Origin: Diaporthe sp. PMI_573
Lineage: Eukaryota > Ascomycota > Sordariomycetes > Diaporthales > Diaporthaceae
Length of the DNA stretch: 64,000 nucleotides
NCBI GenBank assembly: GCA_021399435.1
Contig: JAJTUP010000096.1
Location: 124,001-188,000 of the forward strand
Reading direction: 5' to 3'
The notes below the pieces were generated by a model. That model was not told the DNA's origin and searched no databases. It was given only the letters and a program-made list of their open reading frames with translations. A program made the translations under genes and the position numbers. Of this stretch, positions 1-10,500 are shown piece by piece. Every line of letters begins with the position of its first letter. The stretch's first letter is position 1.

Positions 1-600
1 GCGCTCCGGCGAGTTCTCGTCGGGCTAGAGTGGTGTCAGCATTGTAAGATCTGAGTAAGCATTTCCACCCCAAACAGTCGTCGAATCTGCAGGACGCCTA
101 ACTTCCGACATGGCGTGTCTTTCAGTCAACTCGAACATCCCGTTATTTGAAGGCTATAGAGCCAGTCCTATCAAGGTGTTGTAGAGCTAATCTGCGTCAC
201 CTTTGTTGCGCCGCCTTGGATGGTCGCAATGAGATTCAATTCTTCCCGAAAACTCTTCTCTACTGTCTCCTTCCTGTCGGAACCCATGTGCCTTCCCAGC
301 TGGCTTATTATGCCATGTCAGTGTTGCTAATAATATAAACAATACAATATTGGCAATATGGACGCCCTCACAATATTATTGTATTGTCAAGGGGTGCATA
401 CCGTATTGCCCCATATAACAGGGAGCCATATCGTATTTATTGCCAAGAAGCTAATATATTGGCAATATGACAACACATCTAATATATCCCACGTGATCCT
501 GTCAAATCTCATCACCCCGAAAATCTCGTATCCCAGACCATGATTTCAGGCACTCTAATGCTTCGACTACATCACTCCCAAGTCGATTTCGACGATCTGT
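1..600. other. No gene; AT-rich stretch with short repeated motif
   Basis: No credible coding region. Between about 340 and 500 the sequence is AT-rich and the motif attggcaatatg occurs twice (about 349-360 and 458-469), with related palindromic variants nearby. This could be the remnant of a small transposon but no ends can be defined. The Helitron homology begins abruptly at about 601. Confidence 0.4.
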
Positions 601-2182
601 CACCTACACGGGTTCCTGTGGCTCGACGCCAACGTGGAGCTGCCCACTCTCTTGGACGATATGCAGCAGCAGCACAACGGGGCGTACGCGGAGCAGGTGT
701 GCCGATACATCGACGCGCTGGTGAGTGAGGTAAGCGCTGCCTATACACTGCAGAGGGAAGGGCCGCTGATCGCAGGTAGTGCTGCGACGAACGGGAGGCA
801 CGACAGTACCGACGGTGGGATAGTGTCTTCGGTGATATAAGCGATATCGTGAACGACGCTGACAGGCTGGCCAATGTGTTCGAGAACGAGGCCAACTGGG
901 TCGCACATCGCTGCCAGCTGCACAGCTGCGGCGCTACATGTGTTAAGTATAGCTTCAAGGAAAAGGACCAGACAAGAAAGAAGCATCCATGTCGCTTCAA
1001 AGCCCCATGGGCTCTGCGAGAAAAGACCGAATTCACACCAGATGGCCTGCTCCACATCAAACGCAACCACAGCCGAATTAACAACTATAACAAGGCCCTG
1101 GCCGTTGCGTTGCACCACAACCACGACGTTCGACTCCTCGTAACGAACGCGGCGAGCCTAGCCATGTGCTATTACGCCAGTAACTACGCGACGAAGCTTG
1201 ATACGCCGTTATGGAAACGAGCGGCGCTCATGAAGACCGTGAGAGAAGGGATGTCCGCGGACGTCGGCGGCCAAGAGCAGATGGGGCACGAGGAGGGCGG
1301 AACCCAGAGGGCCGCGCAGGTAAACAATAAAGCTAGGCAGTTTCTCGCTCGAACGGCAAACCAGATCTTCACCAGCAGGGAGCTATCAGCCGTGGAAGTG
1401 TGTAGCAGGCTCCTAGGCCATCCGAACCACTACTCCAGCGTGGAGAGATGGCAGAACATCCACCTTAACACACTATACTGGGCAGTCTTCAGGAGGTGGC
1501 CGGGTCTGCAGGCAGCCGCTGGCTCGGAGATCCGGCTGCGGGAGGCCCCAGAGACGATCAGCATAGCGCAGTCTGGTGTACGGCTTCCACTGCTGGAGGC
1601 GTACGTCTGTCGTGGGCCTCTGTTACAGGACCTCTGCTTCTACGACTATGCCACTATGATCCAGGTGCGGAGGGTCGGGAAGTGGACCAATTTAGACAAG
1701 CTACAGTATTTCCCATTTGGCCAAGACCTTGTCGACCGAGAGAGATGGACCCAAGAGCTCCTGAAGGGGGGTGAGCAATACGTGCCGGTCCTCACCGGCC
1801 CATTCAACCACGACCTGGATAAGCTAAATCCAGGATATTATCAACGGTAAGGGTGGAGGACAGAGAAGCCATCGCCAAGAGCTAACGGCATACAGGACCC
1901 CGGTGCTCCTCTTAGCACTGTTTGTACCCTGGCAACGCTTCACCCGTCGGGACAAGCTCAATGGCCATCGCTATGCCTCGGACGATTTCCCCTCAGCTAA
2001 AGGCGTGTGGCAGGAGCTATCGGAAACCATTACCGACCGCGTGAAAGGGATCGTCAACAACGTTAAGCTTCTGCACAAGAGCGCTGAAGATGCTAAGAAA
2101 GATGCGACCTTGTGGGCTAGCCGCAGCGAAGGCGACGAGGAGAGAGAGCATGAGCCAGCGGAGGAAGGCATAACCCCCGGCG
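601..2182 (+). mobile_element. Helitron Rep/helicase fragment, truncated at both ends
   Basis: Collinear with the second Helitron at 19.7-21.3 kb. The coding exons are 601-729, 780-1846 and 1896-2182, separated by introns 730-779 (gtaagc..gtag) and 1847-1895 (gtaagg..tacag, branch-like gctaacgg). The introns lie at the same places as in the other copy. The first exon starts exactly at the HUH metal-binding motif HLHGFLWLDAN, so everything upstream (DUF6570 region and first part of Rep) is missing. The Y2 motif is retained as YYASNYATKLDTP. Homology stops at about 2182 (residues EEGITPG), where the other copy continues into the helicase, so the Walker A ATPase is absent. All three exons are open, giving about 490 codons without a stop, unlike the usual decay of dead transposons. 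The piece cannot transpose by itself. Confidence 0.85.
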
Positions 2183-2187
2183 CCAGA

Positions 2188-3144
2188 ATGTTGAGCCGAC
2201 TGCGACGCGAGGAATACACCGTCGGATGGATATGCGCCCTTCCGGTCGAGCCGGCGGGGGCACAGGAGATGCTCGACGAAGAGCACGACGACCTTGAGCG
2301 CGACGACAACGACCAAAACCTGTACTCTTTAGGGTCGATTGCAGGACACAACGTTGTGATTGTATGCCTGCCGGCGGGCCGGATCGGCGACAACCCTGCG
2401 GCGGCCGTGGCGACGCAGATGAGGGCGACGTTCAAGGGGATCCGGTTCGGGCTGATGGTCGGTATTGGAGGAGGTGTTCCAAGTGCAGAGGCGGACATCC
2501 GGCTCGGGGACGTGGTGGTCAGTCAACCGCACCAGACCTTCAGCGGTGTTATGCAATATGATATTGGGAAGACGACTCCAAGCGGCTTTGAGCGGACGGG
2601 ATCGCTCAACTCTCCACCGCAGATATTGCTCGCTGCGGTGGCCAGAGTGCGGGCGAACGAGCTCCGAGGCAGATGCAGGCTGTCTAAGCACGTTTCCAAG
2701 CTTGACCGCATTCACAAGTTTCAGCGCGACAGAGCGGGACCGGACGTTCTGTTTGAGGCTACATACGACCACGAAGGAGGGCAAACATGCGATCTGTGCA
2801 ACACTGATAAGCAAGTGGCTCGGCAATCGCGCGAGAGCGAAGAGGGGGTGGTTCACTACGGGACGATTGCATCAGGAAATCAAGTTATGAGGGACGGACG
2901 CACGCGGGACAAGCTAAGCAACGAGCTTGGCGGGATTCTCTGCTTCGAGATGGAGGCGGCGGGCCTGATGAACAACTTTCCCTGCCTCGTGATCCGCGGC
3001 ATCTGCGACTACGCCGACTCGCACAAGAATAAGACGTGGCAGCCGTACGCGGCGGGAATGGCAGCAGCGTATGCGAAGGAGGTGCTGTCGGTAATACCGC
3101 CAATAGATATAGCAAAGACGCGCCCGGCGGTAGAAACAGTTTGA
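2188..3144 (+). CDS. NLR nucleoside-phosphorylase (PNP_UDP_1) domain, fused in frame to Helitron
   Basis: 318 residues from the ATG at 2188 to TGA 3142-3144. It matches the N-terminal annotation domain of fungal PNP-NB-ARC-TPR NLRs: the start RREEYTVGWICALPVEPAG, the glycine-rich GLMVGIGGGVPSAEADIRLG, HYGTIASGNQVMRDG, and the C-terminal CFEMEAAGLMNNFPC and RGICDYADSHKNK. In active phosphorylases this fold binds nucleoside and phosphate; in fungal NLRs it is thought to be an effector or sensor domain. The reading frame is open upstream into the Helitron exon 1896-2187, so the native ATG is now internal to a possible chimeric protein. The NB-ARC and TPR parts that should follow are broken (3209-3792). 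Whether the chimera is expressed cannot be told from sequence. Confidence 0.85.
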   Translation: MLSRLRREEYTVGWICALPVEPAGAQEMLDEEHDDLERDDNDQNLYSLGSIAGHNVVIVCLPAGRIGDNPAAAVATQMRATFKGIRFGLMVGIGGGVPSAEADIRLGDVVVSQPHQTFSGVMQYDIGKTTPSGFERTGSLNSPPQILLAAVARVRANELRGRCRLSKHVSKLDRIHKFQRDRAGPDVLFEATYDHEGGQTCDLCNTDKQVARQSRESEEGVVHYGTIASGNQVMRDGRTRDKLSNELGGILCFEMEAAGLMNNFPCLVIRGICDYADSHKNKTWQPYAAGMAAAYAKEVLSVIPPIDIAKTRPAVETV

Positions 3145-3208
3145 GGCACAAGTAGTTCGTAAAGCTGTCGTCTTTAGTTTGCAGTATGTAAGCACTAATG
3201 TCGCGGCA

Positions 3209-3792
3209 GAATATGTAATTACGCCTACCTACTACATTTCGTTACCTAAGAATCGATACTTTGTTGGAAGAAAAGCCGATATTCACAGACTCGTACATCT
3301 GGCGACTCGGGTCTGGATCGGCCAACACGGCAACGCGGAAGAGGAGACAGGGAAAGCAATTCGGGATGTCGCAGATGTGTTCCCGTCCGATGGCTACGCG
3401 AATCGCGCAGTTTGGAGAGCGTATTTGCCACATGCGCTGCAACTGCTCGGGAACAAGCAGGATTCTGATGTTGAGGAGAAGCCTCAATTATGTCTGTGGC
3501 TGGACAATGTTTACAGGTTGGTGGCAGGATCCAAGAAACGGTGAGATGGCTTGAGCAGTCTTGCCGATGGAGAAACAGCCTTAATAAGCACCCAGACCGA
3601 CCGGCGTCGCAGTATGAGCTCGCAGGATCATACCGGGCAGACAGACAGGTGAAGATGGCGATGGAGTTGCGGGAACACGTGGTCGCAGTGAAAGCGAAGG
3701 TCCTCAGAGACGACCATCCTTCACGACTAATATCACAGGAGGTGCTCGCAGATTTGTATGCAGAGCTAGCGGTCAATCCAGACTTAGCATAG
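3209..3792 (+). pseudogene. Remnant of NLR: NB-ARC deleted, frameshifted TPR tail
   Basis: This is the continuation of the PNP-type NLR. At about 3240-3275 it encodes SLPKNRYFVGRKA, the usual entry into NB-ARC (compare PFPRNHYFVGRD in the NLR at 25.5 kb). It then jumps at once to DIHRLVHLATRVWI, which normally lies about 300 residues later, after the ATPase (compare YDMHSLVHLATRLWI). The P-loop, Walker B and the rest of NB-ARC are therefore deleted. A frameshift near 3490-3510 moves the reading to another frame, which encodes TPR-type helices (RWLEQSCRWRN, VKMAMELREHVVAVKAKVL, LADLYAEL) up to 3792. The stretch 3145-3208 may hold an intron (branch-like cactaat, acceptor gcggcag) or simply the stop. 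A functional NLR cannot be made from this locus. Confidence 0.8.
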
Positions 3793-4512
3793 TATAATAC
3801 CTCTTTCAGCTTTCAGATTTCTAGCTATTGCCATCTACCGCGTAAAAGACTATTGAGATTACAATAATAGGAAACAGTAGTCTCAGTCCAATAGCAGGGC
3901 GAGGGAGTGACGAGTTAAGAATTGAGGTAGGCCTCTCAACTGGAAGCCAAGTATAGTCCAAAACTAGTGGTAGAGTAGAATGAGTGAATTTAGAGATGTA
4001 TAAACATATTTATAAGCGATATATATTGTTACCGTAACAAACATAAACTAGTACATTATGTCGCCACCGCTAGCAGGGAGGATGGCCGACTCGTACTGGC
4101 CATAGGGTTGTGAGGTGGCGAATCTACAAGAGATGAGTTGGTTGACGGGGAGGCGTGGCCGTCGTTGAGTTGGATCGCAAGGCTGCGGGGCCTGCTTGCC
4201 AAGACTTCACACAGCCACAGGCATGGCAGCTACTAAGAAATGTGTGGAGTAACGTATGCTGCGACGATTATGTGGCTGTCTGCAGTGCTAGGGATGCGTT
4301 TTTGACGTCATAAACCCCAAGTTACCAATTGACGTCATAAACCCCAACTGACAAGTAATTTACCGTCATAAACCTCCTTCCTAACTGGGTTTAGTGAGTA
4401 TCCCAAAAGGGGTTGAGTTGTTGCGACCCCTGAGGAGGCTTTATCACCCCCCGATGTTGCTGTTGAGATTTCTTCACCGACAACAACTATTTATGGTCAT
4501 TACTGAGTCAAT
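3793..4512. other. Gene-free stretch
   Basis: No coding region is recognised. Contains a short AT-rich part around 3960-4060 and the three-copy motif at 4304-4374 listed separately. Confidence 0.5.
4304..4374 (+). repeat. Three direct copies of a cgtcataaacc motif
   Basis: gacgtcataaaccccaa occurs at 4304-4320 and identically at 4331-4347 (27-bp period). A shorter copy, cgtcataaacc, is at 4364-4374. The array lies about 140 bp before the transposase stub at 4513 and could be subterminal transposase-binding repeats of that element. The core contains the palindrome gacgtc. Confidence 0.6.
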
Positions 4513-5019
4513 ATGACCAATCGGGGAGGTCGTCCTAAACTTCATGGCATTGACGAATATTTCCGGCCGGCTTCCGAAGAGGGCTTTACTCTGAACCGTG
4601 TAGTCTGCAAGCTCTGCTCAAAGACTATGGCGAAGCACACCTCCAAACAACTTCGACACCTTCACACGCAATGCACCGCATATCGACAGCTTCATGAAGT
4701 CATTCCCAGCCGACAACCGCTCATCAACACTAAGTTGGATAGTGTTAGCAAAGCATCTAAGGATGCATTGGACCGTCAAGCCGCCGTCGCAGTCTTTACC
4801 TCCGGCAAACCCTATTCCCTCTATGAAGAGCCTGAGACACTGAAACCATTCCAAATGCTAAATTCGGCATATAAACCTCCAGATCGCAATCGAATTGCCT
4901 CATTCCTCGACCCTGTCTACCTGGACCATCAGCAACGTGTCAAGGCTCTTCTGGACGAGGCCCCGCATCTCAACGTCATATTCGATGCCTCCGATGATAT
5001 CTCAAGCAACCGTTCATGA
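4513..5019 (+). pseudogene. BED-finger transposase fragment (hAT-like, DUF659 type)
   Basis: 168 residues. An N-terminal C2H2/BED-like finger is visible as CKLCSKTMAKHTSKQLRHLH followed by TQC. A charged linker follows, then LNVIFDASDDISSNR, which resembles the beginning of the RNase-H-like region of DUF659/hAT-type fungal transposases with its first Asp. The reading stops just there; the remaining catalytic core and C-terminal dimerisation region are absent downstream. It is a truncated copy. The family assignment rests on finger spacing and the IFDASDD motif and is moderately sure. Confidence 0.6.
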
Positions 5020-5409
5020 AGTCCTACGCCTGGGCCTTTCCGCTAGGAACGCCGATGGGCAAGCTCTCAGCATACTTCGCCTCGGGCCTCACAACTATTT
5101 GAAGCTTGGAGGATTGTTGAAGTGTCATCGTGTTCACGTGTGAAAACTTCTAGGGCTTGGAATCCCCGGCACACCAGGGACATGAATGCTAGCGTGTTGG
5201 GACTAGCTTCGTTCATCAACCCTCGGACGTCTTGTAATTTTGTCACGTTTGAACCAAGGCTCCGATCAATGCCACACAACATCACATGGCACGTGCATGG
5301 AGTTGATGTTGACATGACGTCCAAACCTCGCGTGATGTTGATCAACATGGCCATCGTGTGATGTGTATGTGTACAATGTTGATTTCGTTGACATCACCCC
5401 TGCAGTAGC
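5020..5409. other. Gene-free stretch flanking hAT copy 1
   Basis: No gene. It contains several ttgatc/gttgac-type short repeats (for example near 5300-5390) of the kind seen in subterminal regions of the hAT elements in this window, so part of it is probably the 3' end of hAT copy 1. A possible terminus starting cagggacatg lies near 5174 but cannot be confirmed. Confidence 0.4.
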
Positions 5410-7457
5410 CTAAGCCTCATCCTCCATTTCAGTTTCGTCAATTTTAAACCCCATTGCAACATCCCCAAACCCCCCTGTAGTAAACTCCTCGGCCTCTTCG
5501 TCGCTCTCCACCACTGTATGGCCATTTAACCATGCTGTGGCCTTCATCTTCATGGTTTCGTCGTCATCACAACTCTGCAGATTCACCAGTTCCTCCTCCT
5601 CCTGAATCGACAGCAGCAAGGGGTCAATCTGTTGGATCAGGCCTGCGCGATACCAAGATCGAAGTACCTGACACATGCTCACGATTTCTGCATCGAGAAC
5701 TGTCCTATGTGGCGAGACCATTCTGCCACATGCTGAGAATAGCCTCTCACACTCTGCAGACATGGCCTGGACCGTGAGAAAATCAAGAGCCATCCGAGAC
5801 AGACGGGGATATCTATGTCGCCTCTCATGCCAGTATGCAACGGGATCTCGGGTCTCGACATGCTCGCCGTCATTAGCACACCAAGACTCGTACTCGTCGC
5901 CAGAAATTCGCCGATTCTGCTGCTGGGGCTGCTTTCGACTGTCGTTATGGTCAAACGGGTCGAAAAACTTGCGCCTTTTTGGAGGCGGCGCTTCCTCGCC
6001 GTCATAATCATCAGCCACAACGAGATCTGAATAGTTTTGCTGCCAAACTGCCTTCACCATGGTCTTCGCCGTCGAAATCCAAGTCGGACTCTGCTCCCAT
6101 TGCTGCTCAAACCATGCCCAGCCATAAGAGGGATGGAGCGCCAAGGCCGTGTGATAGACAGGTGTTTCATCGAGTTCTTAGATTGTCAGCTTTGGCCATA
6201 TAGCCACCAAGATAACTTACTATGGTAGTACTCGTCCATCTTCTGCCATGCTAAGTTGATACCAATCCTGAATTGGTCAGGATCGGGAAAGTCCTCGGCC
6301 TCGGCCTTGAACTTTTCAAGCTTGGCCATAAGCCTCTCAAACCCTAAGATGACATCCCATATGTTGCCGTAAGAGCCGACAAATCCATGCTTGCGTTTTC
6401 GAACTTGGCCATCACCCTCCAGAGTTTTCACCACTGTTTCAAACTCTGTTAGGATCTCCTCGGGCCGCTGGAGCACATCCCAGTCATTTTGAGACAGCTG
6501 TGATTCATCTCTGATGATATGAGGTACCTTAGCACCCTTCCTGACTTGCTTGGTGCGTTTGGTCCTGTCCTCATCCTCCCACTCCTGCTTGAATTTGAGG
6601 ATGGTGAGCTCGAGGTGTCTTCGAAGTTTGAGCGCTCGACGGATCATGTAGAGCTGCGAGAGCCAGCGCGTGTCGTTGTCTCGAATGACCTGGAGTGGTT
6701 TTCTAGCTCGTAACTTGGCCCTTGATGCCTTTTTAATATCATCGGCTTGGATGTCTCGGAGTAGATAGGATAAGCGTTGCGCACGATAAATGTGATGCAC
6801 AATATTATGCAGCTTGCCTAAAACATCTTAGCGAAGGAACCCAAGATTCAGGGTAGTTGACACACCAACAGGCCCTTTCTTCAACCACCTTTCCCATTCG
6901 ACATCAGATACGACACTGGCACCACTGAATGGGTCGTCCAGCTCGAGAGCATCCGCACACTTGCCGAAAAGAAGGGCTTTCGCTGCAAGATTGAGGGTAT
7001 GGCCAAAGCAGCGCACGCGTCGGCGCTTACCCTCAAACCCAATGAGTTCACCAAGCGAGTCCATTGCTGTATCGTTATTGGGAGCATTGTCGAGGGTTGC
7101 GTACCCTACTTTGTCTCCAATGCCAAATAGATCGATGATTGTGAATACCTCGGCCGCAATGTTCTCGCCGGTATGCCGTTTCGATATCTCGAGTAGACCG
7201 AGGACAATTTTCAAGGGACGATTCTGCTCGTCTCTGAAGAAGCATGCCATCCCACACAGGCTCTTTCGATTTCGAGCAGTCCAGCCATCAAAAGAGATGT
7301 GCACCAAACCAGGGCAGCGACGCAGAATACTGGCAATGGTATCTCGGTGTTTGAAGTACTCTGCAATGATCTTGTTTCGAATGGAATCTCCGGTTACATG
7401 GGCTTTCCGCAATCCAACAGATGGATTCATAGCTGATGTCAACTCCGGCATTTTCAT
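5410..7457 (-). pseudogene. hAT transposase copy 1, N-terminally truncated, two introns
   Basis: The exons on the minus strand are 7457-6866, 6817-6221 and 6176-5410. The introns are 6818-6865 (48 nt) and 6177-6220 (44 nt, gtaagt..ctaag with gctgac branch). The joined frame is 652 codons without an internal stop. It aligns along its length with the 838-residue hAT transposase at 51799-54315, starting at about residue 205 of that protein. The N-terminal BED finger and linker are missing. Retained are HISFDGWTARNR (first catalytic Asp), TLDNAPNNDTAM, DNDTRWLSQ, and the C-terminal hAT dimerisation region with PRLSRMALDFLTVQ and AECERLFSACGR. Upstream of 7457 the DNA passes through a poly-T/poly-A run directly into the 3' end of the HET-NACHT-ankyrin gene, so the missing N-terminus is not nearby. 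Could make a finger-less transposase; probably non-autonomous. Confidence 0.85.
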
Positions 7458-7573
7458 AGAATTACTAATTTAAGGGAATGTTTTGAAATCCTTTTTTTTA
7501 AAAAAAAAGACTAAAAAGTATATAAGGACCTTTTTATTGCTGGTGGTGGGCGGGGAAGGGGGCTGAGCAATTC

Positions 7574-10500
7574 TTATGAAGAAGGTTGCGCAAGATGTGA
7601 TTGCAGCTGTTGCACCACGGCCTCGTGCCCATTCCTGGCAGCCCACCATAGCGGCGTCTGGCCAGACTCATCCTTCGCCTCGACGTCGGCGCCCTTGGCG
7701 AGCAGCTGCTGCACCACGGCCTCGTGCCCATTCCAGGCAGCCCACCATAGCGGCGTCTGGCCAGACTCATCCTTCGCCTCGACGTCGGCGCCCTTGGCGA
7801 GCAGCTGCTGCACCACGGCCTCGTGCCCATTCCAGGCAGCCCACCATAGCGGCGTCTGGCCAGACTCATCCTTCGCCTCGACGTCGGCGCCCTTGGCGAG
7901 CAGCTGCTGCACCACGGCCTCGTGCCCCCTCCCGGCAGCCCACCATAGCGGCGTCTGGCCAGACTTATCCTTCGCCTCGACGTCGGCGCCCTTGGCGAGC
8001 TGCTGCTGCACCACGGCCTCGTGCCCGCTCCCGGCAGCCCACGACAGCAGCGTCCGGTCAGAGTTGTTATCCTTTGCATTGATATCGGTCACGCCCGAAA
8101 GAATCCAGGCAAGAAATAATGCCTCATCGCCTCGATTTCGAAGATACGAGAGGATACCTTTCTGCCGTGAAAAGGTGAAGCTACGTCCCAAGTAGGTCTG
8201 TTTGTCTTTACTCTGATTATACAGGGTCCATAGGTCGTGAACCGCAGGGTCGAGGTGCTTGGCTCGCGCTTGGAGGCTCTTCAAGGTAACCTGGACTGCT
8301 TCATAGCTCCCAGTCGCCTGCGCCGCGAAAATTGGCGGCCCATAACGTTCCTCTCCAACATCAAAGCAAGATGCCGTCTGGGAATGAATACGAATAAGGT
8401 GCGCTAGGTTGTTCTCGGCTAGGATATAGAGGAGTTTGACTGCTTTCGTATATCGCCGAATGACATGCCTTTCGAAAGCATTGTTGAGGTTTGCCCACTG
8501 TAGAAGAGGGAAAGCATCTAGGAAACTTCCCTGCTCTATCCCGTGCTGCTGGGCGCTGTTGGCGTGTCGAAGGACATTGAGGATGGAATATTCGAGGAAC
8601 GGAAACTTCATGCTAAGGTCCTCCCTTAGTTTTGTGGCTTCGGCGCCCCGTAGCGTCGCGTCGGATATGTTGACACTTTGGTCGATGGGAGCCTTCACCT
8701 GAGCTAAGCAGCAATCCTTTAGCTTATCATGGCAGTGACCCTCGAAGCTCTCCGAGGCACTCGACCACTGCCTACCGTATCGGCCTAGCAGGAAGTCACG
8801 AACAGATTCGTGGATGAACTGGACTTCCGAAGCCTTGTTCCGCGTGACTTCAGCTAAGCCTTTAGATGAAGTCCTTACAAAAGTCCTCATCTGGTCTAGT
8901 CCGATGTCTTCCTCGTCCCAGTAGCTTGAGTTCTCTTTATCGATACTCAGCTGGACGGCGAAGTAGAACTCCTGTGGTTTGAGAGGGCGCGTAGCGAAGA
9001 GAACCCATTTGAGGCAGATATGTAGCTGTTCGAGGTTCTCCTCGTCTCGTTTAAGGATCATCTCGAACAAGTCGTCAAGTCCGGGCGGGATTTGTTTCAG
9101 GCGCGTACGGATCGCATTGATAGAAACGGTACTGTTAGGGTATTCCTTCTTCAGAATATCAAGTACCAGTACGACCCAAAGGAAGATACCCGAGGACTTG
9201 TCGCGAATCTCAGACCGGAGGGAATCAGCGTGCTTAGCCTTGCCTAGCCTGAGTTTCGACTTGATATAGTGCTCGATATCGTCGGTATGGCCGGCTTCGT
9301 CTTCTAGAGTGATCTCAATACCCTTCTGGATGACGACAGTCGGGTAGTGCCGGCTCGAGAAACAGATTCGCAGTTGGACTTTTTCCTCTCTAGCGTGGTC
9401 GCACAGCTCCTCAAAGAAGCAAACCATGCCAGCAGCCTGGTCCTGGTCGCACTCATCCAACGCGTCGACAAAGATCGTCAATGACCTGTTCCCAAGCTTG
9501 GGGATAGCCTCTGTCAACGTCCGTTGCAACGCCGCTTCGTACCATCCATTACGTTGGATACTTTTCGCGCCATCAGCTGTCATCCACTCTAGGCTGTCCC
9601 TCAGGTCCACTGCTTTGTCGAAGAGCTGGTGGAGTAGAGACCGATAGAGACCGATCGTTGACTTCTCCTCGATAGTACCACGGGCGAGGAAGAAGAAGGA
9701 CAGCATGATTTGCGAGGGATCGTCCTTTGTGCGGAGTTTGGCCTCTTCGAAGAGGAGCTTCATCAGAGTAGACTTCCCGGTGCCAGGGTTGCCTTTGATC
9801 CAAAGAAAGCCGCCGTCGTCGGACTGTTTCATCACTTCGCTCCAAGCCTTATACTCTGGCTTGGCAAGGAACCAGCGGCAGGTTTTCCCTTGCGCGGTTG
9901 TTAGACTTGTCAGTCTTTCGTCGATTTTGGCGAAGTAGAGCTGATCTACCAGTGACTGTTTAGTCGTGGCATCGAAGCTGTCGCTATTCGCCCCGGAAAG
10001 ACCTGTTGCAGACCGCTCTTCGCCGATCAGGGATTCTAGATTACGGCGCTTGGACGGACGAGCAGTCTCCGAGTCTTCGTGGTAGGTTCCGCATGAATCC
10101 TTCAACCAGCCGCGGTTGGCCTCCTCGAAGCGCCTTTTGTCAACTCGGGGGCCAATTGTCCGCAGGCCCGCCAAGCGGCCGGGGTCTTCCTCGACCACCG
10201 TCTCTCTAGGGCTGCCGTACAAAGAGTCCACTTGTGTATGCTCCGCGTATATATCCGTACGAGGTTTGAATGCAGCATCGTTTGCAATGAGTATCCGAGG
10301 CAGCTCAATGGTCCCAATAAACCCAATCTCTCTCCAAAGTCTCCTGAACGCGCCCGGTTCGCCTTCACCGTAGATAAGCGACATATGAATGCCAAAGAGA
10401 CCCAGCAGTGAGTACGCCCTGTCCTCCTTTCGTGTTGTCTCACGCTTCTCTGCCCATGCAAGCCGCTCGGGAATGCTGAAGTGAGATAGTGGGTCGCCTC

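Noticed and set aside
741..1124. Minus-strand frames across the Helitron piece
   Set aside because: They are antisense to exons with clear Rep motifs and conserved introns.
7577..8070. CRISPR-like regular repeats
   Set aside because: The 99-bp units are coding ankyrin repeats without spacers, in a eukaryotic gene.
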